DNA of 32,575 bases, taken from the NCBI RefSeq assembly GCF_009725235.1, contig NZ_WJFC01000151.1, forward strand, positions 1-32,575, in the 5' to 3' direction. Within the stretch, counting starts at the first letter, position 1. Every line of letters begins with the position of its first letter. The translations under genes and the position numbers were made by a program. The notes beneath the pieces were generated by a model that was not told the origin of the DNA, made no database searches, and saw only the letters and a program-made list of their open reading frames with translations. This DNA comes from Scytonema sp. UIC 10036 (GTDB lineage: Bacteria; Cyanobacteriota; Cyanobacteriia; Cyanobacteriales; Nostocaceae). Shown one piece after another: positions 16,908-24,616 of this stretch.

Positions 16908-17465
16908 CTATGCTGTGGGAGAATCATAAATTCCCCAGTATTGAATATCGCGATTCTTCAAAATTTTCTCAGCATTTTGGATCTCGTTTGAAGTACCTTC
17001 TAAGAGCACCAAAACTTCACTCTGATGAATGCGATCGCTATAAATCCTAGCTCTTTCTTCAGGTATACCCAAATCAGCCAAAGCTTTCACCAAGTTATGA
17101 CTTGCTGCTGCTCCCACAGCAACGCCCCCAATGTTACTTGCTAATGCTACACCAAGGGAACCAGCAGCTAGCACAGCTCCTAGGGTGCCCGGAAGTGCTA
17201 GACTTGTGAGACCGACTAATATACTACCCCAAGTTGTGGCTGTGAGAGTGTCTCCAATGACTCCTGTGGCAGTATTTACATTTTCCCCATTGACATGAGA
17301 TGTCATCTGGGCATTGGCAAGCTGTTCTCCTTGCTCAACATCCTTAGCTACAATGGAAACCCGATCCATGGGAAAGCCTGAAGCTTTCAATTCATTGAGT
17401 GCTTGTTCTGCGCCTCGGCGTCCGGCAAATACTCCAACAGCACGTTTTTGATGAGTTACAACCAT
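16908..17465 (-). CDS. General stress protein-like, glycine-zipper protein
   Basis: The 185-residue protein has two parts of a YflT/general-stress-17M-like alpha-beta unit ('AVGVFAGRRGAEQALNELKA' at the start; 'SDRIHQSEVLVLLEG' near residue 142). These flank a central Gly/Ala-rich hydrophobic segment (about 78-125, 'LPGTLGAVLAAGSLGVALAS') that could insert in or associate with membranes. Homologous cyanobacterial proteins are annotated as general stress or signal-transduction-associated, with no proven reaction. GAGG sits 6 bases upstream of the ATG at 17465. It is divergent from the trehalose synthase gene by 286 bp, which suggests a shared stress-response region. Confidence 0.75.
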   Translation of the reverse strand: MVVTHQKRAVGVFAGRRGAEQALNELKASGFPMDRVSIVAKDVEQGEQLANAQMTSHVNGENVNTATGVIGDTLTATTWGSILVGLTSLALPGTLGAVLAAGSLGVALASNIGGVAVGAAASHNLVKALADLGIPEERARIYSDRIHQSEVLVLLEGTSNEIQNAEKILKNRDIQYWGIYDSPTA

Positions 17466-17751
17466 ATTTTCCTCATACTGAGTTTTGTCACGAATAATGC
17501 ATATAAATGCAATTTTTGTTGTTATTTGTTTTACTATTTTTGATATTTAATTGAAAAGATTCATCAATCTCAAGGCTTACGTATCTTAAAATTTAGAGAA
17601 AAGTGGTTTTGTAAAATTAAATGAAAAAACATTGCTCTTACTTGCGTTAGATGGTCAACGTAAGTATTTCAGCTAAAGTTAAATTTTTGACTGGCATTTA
17701 CACCCCCTAAAATTTTTTACAGGTGCTTTCCCAAGAACGGTTGAAGGAAAA

Positions 17752-20700
17752 ATGCAAAACTTACTTTTGAAAGACGATCCTCTTTGGTTTAAAAGTGCAA
17801 TTATCTATGAAGTTCCTGTTCGTGCCTTTGCGGACAGCAATGGTGACGGAATTGGTGACTTTCGTGGGTTAACAGAAAAACTGGATTACTTGCAAGATTT
17901 AGGCGTTACTGCTCTCTGGGTACTGCCATTTTTTCCATCACCACTCAGGGATGATGGCTATGATATTGCCGATTATACCAATGTTAACCCAATTTACGGT
18001 ACGTTGGAAGATTTTAAAGAGTTCTTAGAAGCGTCTCATGCCCGAGGCATTCGCGTCATTATTGAATTAATTGTCAACCATACATCTGACCAGCATCCTT
18101 GGTTTCAACGAGCACGTCGTGCTCCTAAGGGGAGCCAGGAAAGAGATTTTTATGTCTGGAATGATAATCCAGAAAAATACAAAGAGGCGCGGATTATTTT
18201 CAAAGATTTTGAAACTTCAAACTGGGCTTGGGACCCAATTGCCAAATCATATTACTGGCATCGCTTTTACTCCCATCAGCCAGATTTGAACTACGATAAT
18301 CCAGTAGTGCGCCAAGCGGTGTTTGATGTTCTAGATTTTTGGTTGTCCATGGGGGTAGATGGGTTGCGGTTGGATGCAGTACCTTACTTATACGAACGGG
18401 AAGGAACAAACTGCGAAAACTTGTTTGAAACTCACGCTTTTCTGAAAGAACTGCGATCGCATATTGACGCAAAATTCCCGAACCGCATGCTATTGGCTGA
18501 AGCCAATCAATGGCCAGAAGATGCAGCCCAATACTACGGCTCTGGGGATGAGTGTCAGATGAACTTTCATTTTCCCCTCATGCCTCGCCTGTTTATGGCG
18601 TTGCGGATGGAAGACAACTTCCCCATCATTGATATTCTCAACCAGACTCCATCAATTCCTGATAATTGTCAGTGGGCTTTGTTCTTGCGGAACCACGATG
18701 AACTGACTTTAGAAATGGTCACGGATGAAGATCGGGATTATATGTACCGAGTCTATGCACAAGACCCAGTTATGAGAGTTAACTTGGGTATTCGTCGTCG
18801 GTTGGCACCACTTCTGGGAAATGACCGCCGTCAAATAGAGTTGCTGAACAGTTTGCTGTTATCCCTACCGGGAACACCCGTGCTTTATTATGGAGATGAG
18901 ATAGGCATGGGAGATAACGTTTATGTAGGCGATCGCAATGGTGTTCGCACCCCAATGCAATGGAGTTCCGATCGCAATGCTGGTTTTAGTCGCACTAACC
19001 CCCAAAAGTTATACTTACCAGTCATTGTAGAGTCAGAATACCATTACGAAGCAGTCAACGTTGAAGCGCAAAGAAGTAACCCCAATTCCCTTTGGTATTG
19101 GACAAAACGCTTGATTGCAACGAGAAAGCGTTTCCAAGCATTTGGTTTGGGTACCTTTGAACTACTGCATCCCAGGAACCGCAAAGTTCTTGCCTTTACC
19201 CGCAATTACGACGGGCAAACAATTTTAGTCGTGGCGAATCTGTCCCGATTTGTGCAAACAGTCGAATTAGACTTATCGCCTTTTAAGGGACTTGTGCCAA
19301 TGGAGATTTTTGGTCATACTGAGTTCCCAGTCATTGGAGATTCCTGCTATTTCCTCAGCCTCAGTCCCTATGGATTTTACTGGTTTGCCCTATCGCCCAA
19401 AGCGACTTTAACTCACCCCCTCAGACCCCAAGCCGATCTCACAACATTAGTTGTGAGTGGTCAATGGCAGAATGTCTTTACTCAGCGAGAAGCAAAAGCG
19501 ACTTTAGAATCTGTTTTGCAGGGCTATCTCTACACCTGTAACTGGTTCAACAGCAAAACCCTAACTGTTCAATCAACGCAAATCACCGAAACCGTCTTAA
19601 TATCTTACAAAGATACCGAAGCTAAGATGGTATGGTTGCGAGTAGACTACATTCAAGGAGACGCCGAAACTTACCTTTTCATCTTTGCTTATGCAGAAGG
19701 CGAGCAAGCAAGACAAGTTTTAGCAGATAACCCCCAAGCTGTAGTGGCTCGCCTTGAGGTTCAAAAAATAGGGGTAGAATTAGAAACTCCCGCCAACGGA
19801 ATTTTATTTGATGCAACAGCAGACAAAAACTTTCTCTCTCTGTTGCTTGATGCGATCGGTCAAAATCGATCTTATAAGGGCATTGCCGGAGAATTGGGAG
19901 CAACAGCAACCGATTTGTTACCACAATTGAGAGGAGATGAATCTTACCTCGAACCTACCATTCTCCAAGGAGAATTTCAGAATACTTATGTCGTTTATGG
20001 CAATCGCCTGTTCTTAAAAATCTTCCGCAAACTTGAGGAGGGGATGCATCCCGATTTAGAATTGCGGCGCTTTTTGGGCGAGAAAAAACGCATTACACAC
20101 TTTGCACCCATTGCTGGGGCGCTTGAGTATCGCAGTCCCCATAGAGTAGCGACACTCCCCGCTCAACCAATGACTGTGGGAATCTTGCAAGAATATATCC
20201 AAGATACCCGAAACGGATGGGACTACACCCTTGATAGTTTGCAGGATTACTTTGACCTCGTAACCACCCAACAAGTAGAAGTTACTGAGGTACCTATTCC
20301 TTCAAATTCTCCCATAGAGTTATTGAGTTTAGAAATTCCCGAGTTAGCCAACCAAACAATTGGTTCCTATCTCGTAAGCGCCCAACTTTTGGGTCAGTGT
20401 ACCGCAGAACTCCACATTGCTTTAAGCTGCGATTCTGAAAGTTCTGACTTTGCACCCGAACCATTTTCATCATTCTACCAGCGTTCTATTTACCAATATG
20501 CCCGCAACCTAACAGGTCAAGTCTTCCTGTTATTGCAAGATAGGCTGCATTCCTTACCATCTGAAACTCAAAAATTGGCACAAGCCGCCCTCAATTACCA
20601 ACAAGACATTTTGGGACGTTATCAGTTAATTCTCAATCAAAAAATCACTGCGATGCGTACACGTTATCACGGGGATTACAATTTGAAGAGAGTACTGTAC

Positions 20701-21114
20701 ACGGGTAAGGACTTTATCATTCATGACTTTGAAGGTGGCGAAGGTCGTAGTTTGAGTGAACGACGCATGAAACGCTCTCCTTTGAGAGATGTAGCGGGGA
20801 TGCTGTTATCGTTCCACTATGCAGCACAAATTGGGCTTCGCAATGAAATAGAAAGTGGAATGGTTCGTGCTGAAGCTTTGCCTTTAATAGGAGATTGGAG
20901 TCGTTTTTGGTACGCGTGGGTAAGCACAACTTTCCTCAATAGCTATCTAGTCACAGCCGGTCAAGATACCTTCTTACCAAGCACCACTACAGAATTGCAA
21001 GTGCTTTTGGATGCCTTTGTTCTAGAGAAAAGTATCTTTGCACTAGGTTCTGAACTTAGCGAGCGCTCTGACAAGATAGATATTCCACTCCAACTGATTC
21101 TACAATTGTTCTAA
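17752..21114 (+). CDS. treS: Trehalose synthase-maltokinase fusion
   Basis: The 1120-residue fusion has an N-terminal GH13 trehalose synthase (maltose alpha-D-glucosyltransferase) over about residues 1-550. Its nucleophile is D208 (DGLRLDAVPY), its acid/base E250 (LLAEANQWPED) and its third carboxylate D316 (RNHDEL). The C-terminal maltokinase half (about 600-1120) carries the kinase catalytic motif YHGDYN (D975) and the metal-binding DFEGGEGR. It interconverts maltose and trehalose and phosphorylates maltose, linking trehalose to glycogen through maltose-1-phosphate. This fused form is known in several bacteria. It suits an organism facing drying or osmotic stress. A GAAGGA ribosome site precedes the ATG. 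The gene converges with the small gene at 21175. Confidence 0.93.
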   Translation: MQNLLLKDDPLWFKSAIIYEVPVRAFADSNGDGIGDFRGLTEKLDYLQDLGVTALWVLPFFPSPLRDDGYDIADYTNVNPIYGTLEDFKEFLEASHARGIRVIIELIVNHTSDQHPWFQRARRAPKGSQERDFYVWNDNPEKYKEARIIFKDFETSNWAWDPIAKSYYWHRFYSHQPDLNYDNPVVRQAVFDVLDFWLSMGVDGLRLDAVPYLYEREGTNCENLFETHAFLKELRSHIDAKFPNRMLLAEANQWPEDAAQYYGSGDECQMNFHFPLMPRLFMALRMEDNFPIIDILNQTPSIPDNCQWALFLRNHDELTLEMVTDEDRDYMYRVYAQDPVMRVNLGIRRRLAPLLGNDRRQIELLNSLLLSLPGTPVLYYGDEIGMGDNVYVGDRNGVRTPMQWSSDRNAGFSRTNPQKLYLPVIVESEYHYEAVNVEAQRSNPNSLWYWTKRLIATRKRFQAFGLGTFELLHPRNRKVLAFTRNYDGQTILVVANLSRFVQTVELDLSPFKGLVPMEIFGHTEFPVIGDSCYFLSLSPYGFYWFALSPKATLTHPLRPQADLTTLVVSGQWQNVFTQREAKATLESVLQGYLYTCNWFNSKTLTVQSTQITETVLISYKDTEAKMVWLRVDYIQGDAETYLFIFAYAEGEQARQVLADNPQAVVARLEVQKIGVELETPANGILFDATADKNFLSLLLDAIGQNRSYKGIAGELGATATDLLPQLRGDESYLEPTILQGEFQNTYVVYGNRLFLKIFRKLEEGMHPDLELRRFLGEKKRITHFAPIAGALEYRSPHRVATLPAQPMTVGILQEYIQDTRNGWDYTLDSLQDYFDLVTTQQVEVTEVPIPSNSPIELLSLEIPELANQTIGSYLVSAQLLGQCTAELHIALSCDSESSDFAPEPFSSFYQRSIYQYARNLTGQVFLLLQDRLHSLPSETQKLAQAALNYQQDILGRYQLILNQKITAMRTRYHGDYNLKRVLYTGKDFIIHDFEGGEGRSLSERRMKRSPLRDVAGMLLSFHYAAQIGLRNEIESGMVRAEALPLIGDWSRFWYAWVSTTFLNSYLVTAGQDTFLPSTTTELQVLLDAFVLEKSIFALGSELSERSDKIDIPLQLILQLF

Positions 21115-21126
21115 GTAGAAAAGCTA

Positions 21127-21169
21127 GGGATTGGTGAGACAGGGAATTGAGTTTTTATTCCCCAATCCC
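21127..21169. terminator. Stem-loop between convergent genes
   Basis: GGGATTGG ... GGGAAT - loop with GTTTTT - ATTCCCCAATCCC forms a bulged stem 13 bp after the trehalose synthase stop and 6 bp before the stop of the convergent gene. There is no long T-tract on either side, so it is a possible transcript end for both genes and not a canonical terminator. Confidence 0.45.
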
Positions 21170-21174
21170 AATCT

Positions 21175-21528
21175 CTACTGAGCGTGATTCTTTTCTGCTG
21201 AATGTAAACTTGTCAGACATGTGCTTTGAAATTCTTTTACTGCCTGAATATGAGCTTCAGTAGCTTTTATATGCTCTTCTACGCACTCTACAAATGTTTC
21301 TCTAGAATTGTCATCTTCCTGAAGTTGCTGTACCTTGACCAGAAATTCTTCAGAGTGTTCCTGAAGACTTTCCTTATACGGTTCAATCCGTTTGGCTTGT
21401 TCTTGCTCAGTTGGATTACCTGTTTTTAGCTTCTGGGAAAGCTCTTCTATTGCTTCACTATGCTTGAGTGACTGTAAGGCATGCTCTTTTGCGGCTTGTA
21501 CCGTTTGTTTTGATACTTTATGCTTCAT
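21175..21528 (-). CDS. Small helical hypothetical protein
   Basis: The protein has about 117 residues from the chosen ATG (MKHKVSKQTVQAAKEHALQS). It is highly charged and Glu/Gln/Lys-rich, with no signal peptide and a strong predicted helical or coiled-coil character throughout. I recognise no domain. I choose the ATG at 21528 because AAGG lies about 8 bases upstream. An upstream in-frame ATG at 21549 (MNRKGII...) lacks a ribosome site. It is convergent with the trehalose synthase gene. By composition it could be a hydrophilic stress protein, but this is a guess. Confidence 0.6.
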   Translation of the reverse strand: MKHKVSKQTVQAAKEHALQSLKHSEAIEELSQKLKTGNPTEQEQAKRIEPYKESLQEHSEEFLVKVQQLQEDDNSRETFVECVEEHIKATEAHIQAVKEFQSTCLTSLHSAEKNHAQ

Positions 21529-21807
21529 AATAATACCTTTCCGATTCATATATCACATATTTGTAGAAAATCAGTTCAAATTCTATAGTAGGTAATTTTT
21601 AGAAGAATAAAATAATACTAATGATAGACTTTTTTCTTGTAAAACTTGTTATCTTACAGTGTTAAATTTACTTAATTAGGCTGATATCTCTTCACTTTAT
21701 CTAAGCCATTATTACTCAAAGGATAGCATCTACGAAAGTCAAACAATATTGATTTAATAAATCAAAAAAACACACGCAAAACTTAGAATATTCAAGGATT
21801 TAGAACC

Positions 21808-22368
21808 ATGAAGCCTTCTTATTTATCAAAAATCGTCTGGGCAAGTGCTTTTGCTTTTGGTCTTGTGACTTTACATCCCATCTTACCAGTTGCTGCCCAG
21901 AGTGGATCTTCTGGTGCTGGTAGCAGTACAGGTACTAGCGGTACTACTGGTACACCAAGTGGCTCTACTGGTACCAATCCCACAACTGGAACGGGAGCGG
22001 GTACAACAGTTCCCAGTACAGGTTCCACTGGCACTGACACTACAACCGGAACGGGAGCAGGTACAACAGTTCCCAGCACAGGTTCCACTGGCACTGACAC
22101 CACAACCGGAACGGGAGCGGGTACAACAGTTCCCAGTACAGGTTCCACTGGTACTGACACCACAACTGGAACCACCACTACAAATACTACAGAAACTACC
22201 AATACAACTCAAGGAACCAGCGAAGTGAGAGGCGATCGCGGTTTTGATTGGGGTTGGCTTGGCTTGCTCGGTCTCATTGGTCTGACAGGTCTGATTCCCA
22301 AGCGGTCGCAACCTCACGCATATCGCGACCCCAATGAGGTAACTCGTTCTGGTTCTACTAGATACTAA
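21808..22368 (+). CDS. WGxxGxxG-type secreted repeat protein
   Basis: The 186-residue exported protein has a signal peptide ending near PVAAQ (residues 27-31), a Ser/Thr/Gly low-complexity body, and a C-terminal WGWLGLLGLIGLTGLIPKR segment. That segment fits the WGxxGxxG sorting-like signal, a Gly/Leu transmembrane stretch followed by basic residues. The body contains 20-residue repeats (GTGAGTTVPSTGSTGTDTTT-like) encoded by near-identical 60-bp units. The function is unknown. It is probably a surface or periplasmic, possibly glycosylated, protein. AAGGA lies about 10 bases before the ATG. Long open frames on other strands here are artefacts of the repeat composition. Confidence 0.82.
   Translation: MKPSYLSKIVWASAFAFGLVTLHPILPVAAQSGSSGAGSSTGTSGTTGTPSGSTGTNPTTGTGAGTTVPSTGSTGTDTTTGTGAGTTVPSTGSTGTDTTTGTGAGTTVPSTGSTGTDTTTGTTTTNTTETTNTTQGTSEVRGDRGFDWGWLGLLGLIGLTGLIPKRSQPHAYRDPNEVTRSGSTRY
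21961..22170 (+). repeat. 60-bp tandem repeat inside the WGxxGxxG gene
   Basis: There are about 3.5 units of exactly 60 bp. The units at 22021-22080 and 22081-22140 differ at only about three positions. Because 60 is a multiple of 3, gain or loss of units keeps the frame. Confidence 0.9.
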
Positions 22369-22402
22369 GCATATATGCTTCTTCCGGATTCACCGCTCGA
22401 AT

Positions 22403-22490
22403 TTACCCCCCTTAATCCCCCCTTATAAAGGGGGGGAAATTGAATTTCCAATTCCCTCCCCTTTATAAGGGGAGGGTTAGGGTGGGGTAA
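22403..22490. repeat. Imperfect palindrome of CCCCCTTA type
   Basis: TTACCCCCCTTAATCCCCCC ... GGGGAGGGTTAGGGTGGGGTAA form long imperfect arms, and each arm is itself a smaller palindrome (CCCCCCTTATAAAGGGGGG). It lies between the convergent WGxxGxxG and pentapeptide genes and could end both transcripts. A related CCCCCCTTACTAAGGGGGG core lies inside the element at 24062-24188. Confidence 0.75.
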
Positions 22491-22521
22491 AACTGACACT
22501 AAAACTTTCGTTTACAAGCTT

Positions 22522-23433
22522 TCAATAAATTAAAACTCCTCTTTGACAGCTACAGTCAAATCCTTGAACTTTATCAAGATTAACCTCTTGAAAGATTGTG
22601 CGTTTAAAAGAAGCATCTGTTAGATTAGTTTTTGTGAGGTTAGCTTTAATAAATATTGCTCCTTCAAGGGAAGCCCCTGTGAAATCTGCTTTTGTCAAGT
22701 TAACTTCTTTAAAAATAGCTCCCTGTAACTGTGCTCCTTGAAAGCAAACTCCTGTAAGGTTAGTTTGGTCAAAGATGATTGTTTTGAAGTGCGCGTTTTT
22801 CCAGACAGCACCTTCAAGGTTTGTTTTCCAGAAGCTAGTTCTCTTAACAAGAGATCTCATCAGGTTAGCTCTTTGAAGATTTGCTTGACTGAGGTTAGCT
22901 TGGTTGAAGTAAACGTTCAATAAATCCGCTTCCTGAAGGTCAGCCCGCCAAAAGTTTGTGTCCTGAATTATAGCTTGAGTTAGGTTTGCCCTTCTCAAAA
23001 TTGCTCGTATAAGATTTGATTTCCAGAAAATTGCTGCTTGCAAGGAAGCAGCCGTTAAGTTCGCGTGCGTCAGTTTTGCTTTTTGGAGGTCAGTTGCATC
23101 AAGGCAAGCACCCATTAAATTTGCTTCGCTGAGATCGGTTTGGAAGAGAACTGCCTCTGAAATAACAGCTTGGCTCAAGCACGCTCGACTTAAAGATGCT
23201 GCCTCAAGGTTTGTCCGAGCCAAATTGGCTTGGTAGAGGTTTGCGTAACTGAGATTCGCTCGATTCAGATTTGCTCGACGTAGATTAGTACTTTGGAAGT
23301 AGGCTCCACTGAGATTTTCTCCCTCCAGATCTGCATCACTAAGGTCTGTTTGTACTTGACAACTTTCTTTCTTGTGATGATTCCAGACGTATACTCCTCG
23401 CTTTAACAGTGCAAGATGCTGCTGGTTTGCCAT
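22522..23433 (-). CDS. Pentapeptide-repeat protein, 303 aa
   Basis: The protein is almost entirely tandem A(D/N)LxX pentapeptides from residue 30 to about 285 ('LRRANLNRANLSYANLYQAN', 'LEGAIFIKANLTKTNLTDAS'), which fold as a right-handed quadrilateral beta-helix. The N-terminal lead (LLKRGVYVWNHHKK) is the usual cap of cyanobacterial members. There is no signal peptide, so it is likely cytoplasmic. A short C-terminal tail with two Cys (FDCSCQRGVLIY) ends it. The specific role is unknown in this class. It is divergent from a single-domain response regulator with a 252-bp gap. Start at 23433 by cap homology, with a weak ribosome site. Confidence 0.88.
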   Translation of the reverse strand: MANQQHLALLKRGVYVWNHHKKESCQVQTDLSDADLEGENLSGAYFQSTNLRRANLNRANLSYANLYQANLARTNLEAASLSRACLSQAVISEAVLFQTDLSEANLMGACLDATDLQKAKLTHANLTAASLQAAIFWKSNLIRAILRRANLTQAIIQDTNFWRADLQEADLLNVYFNQANLSQANLQRANLMRSLVKRTSFWKTNLEGAVWKNAHFKTIIFDQTNLTGVCFQGAQLQGAIFKEVNLTKADFTGASLEGAIFIKANLTKTNLTDASFKRTIFQEVNLDKVQGFDCSCQRGVLIY

Positions 23434-23685
23434 CTCGTCACCATAAATTTAATATATTAATGAATTGCATTTAGCTAATCATTTAGATGATTATAAACCT
23501 TAATTGTGTTTTTCGTCACTTCTGAGTGTTAAGACAGAAAAATTTTATATTTCTACAATTAAAACCGTGTTACACATGGAACGTGAAAGAAAATTTAGCC
23601 ATACTTAACCATTGCTTTTTTCGCTGTTCAGCCTATTCTGTTCACCGATTTCGCTTCTCCAAATAAATTTCTATCTCTGAGTGGT

Positions 23686-24057
23686 TTGCAAGTCCTTGTG
23701 GTAGATGACAATACTGATACCCGTACATTAATCGGGTTAATTTTAGAAGAGTTCTCGGCACAGGTTAGGACAGTGACATCGGCTCGTGATGCTTTAGAAG
23801 TGCTAGCACAATGGCAGGTAGATGTTTTGATTAGCGATATCGCAATGCCTAGAGAGAATGGTTGTTTGCTGATTCGTTGTATCAGAATGCAAGAAGATAA
23901 ACGAGTTAGCCAGATTCCTGCTATTGCCATAACAGCCTGGATGACGGAACATGGACGCGCAATAGCTTTTGAGTCTGGGTTTGATATGTACATAGAAAAA
24001 CCTATTGACCCTGAAGGGTTAGCGGTAGCTATTGCTCAGCTTGTCGGACGAAAATAA
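23686..24057 (+). CDS. Single-domain response regulator, start unclear
   Basis: The receiver domain has the acidic pocket VVDDN, phospho-acceptor Asp in LISDIAMPRENG, a switch Thr (AITAW) and Lys (YIEKPI). There is no output domain. The only conventional start in frame is a TTG at 23686, but the frame stays open upstream to a TAG at 23596. The paralog at 27934 shows that the preceding residues align (LSGLQVLVVDDN here, LTGLQVLVIDDN there). The true N-terminus therefore probably lies upstream at a rare codon (CTG 23638 or an ATT), or the original ATG has been lost. CheY-like relay function is by family. No kinase is adjacent. Confidence 0.78.
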   Translation: MQVLVVDDNTDTRTLIGLILEEFSAQVRTVTSARDALEVLAQWQVDVLISDIAMPRENGCLLIRCIRMQEDKRVSQIPAIAITAWMTEHGRAIAFESGFDMYIEKPIDPEGLAVAIAQLVGRK

Positions 24058-24061
24058 GTCT

Positions 24062-24188
24062 TATAGCAGTCCTAAATCATTTGTCAGAATTTGAAATTGT
24101 TGTCACCCCCCTGTAGTCCCCCCTTACTAAGGGGGGACGGCGTTAGCAGGGGGGTAGATTTTCTGACAGATCATTTAAGATTGCTATA
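24062..24188. mobile_element. MITE with TATAGCA-type inverted ends
   Basis: The left end TATAGCAGTCCTAAATCATT and the reverse complement of the right end (TATAGCAATCTTAAATGATC) match over about 28 bp including TGTCAGAA. The ends start with TA, consistent with TA target duplication by an IS630/Tc1-type transposase. The interior is a C-run/G-run palindrome (CCCCCCTTACTAAGGGGGG). There is no coding capacity. It starts 5 bp after the response regulator stop. Confidence 0.72.
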
Positions 24189-24616
24189 TATTTAACAATT
24201 TACAAGCGTTATTTATATTTCTTAATATTGCTACGAGCGATCGCTTTCTAGCGTATTGAAGAGATGACTTAAGAAACTGTTTAAAATATTTACAATTCGT
24301 AATACTGAATCATGAAATCGTATTCACGATTACAAGCAAATGTAATACGAATCTATTTCTTTAGTAGGAAATGTAATGGAAGTGGTGGCAGTTAAATTGA
24401 TTTATTACTCCTAAGGACCTGGATTCCATCGTGCTGCTTGGGGATGAACATCGGGATTAAAGCCTTTTTGCTCCTCCTACTGTGTCAGCTTTTTCCATAT
24501 GAATATAGATGGACTTCCGTTTCATCCTGAAAGGGTATTTATTCAATTGCAAGTCTGCTCGTTCGACTGAATTAGCAACTCGGTGTCTTTGTTTAGACAG
24601 GACTTGAGTAAAATAC
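24189..24616. other. psaB upstream region
   Basis: No psaA or other convincing gene precedes psaB here. The stretch holds an AT-rich likely promoter region. On the minus strand a short frame (24411-24467) reads EEQKGFNPDVHPQAARWNPG and then P and a stop. It looks protein-like but is preceded by a stop codon and has no start, so it may be the tail of a lost gene. I cannot identify it. No clean -10/-35 is called. Confidence 0.45.

Noticed and set aside
21961..22170. Regular 60-bp repeats considered as a CRISPR array
   Set aside because: The units are contiguous without unique spacers and keep the coding frame of a secreted protein.
21819..22317. Long open frames on the minus strand and other frames over the WGxxGxxG gene
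   Set aside because: They arise from the low-complexity 60-bp repeats (Val/Pro and Cys/Ser strings). The plus-strand frame has a signal peptide, a ribosome site and the WGxxGxxG end.
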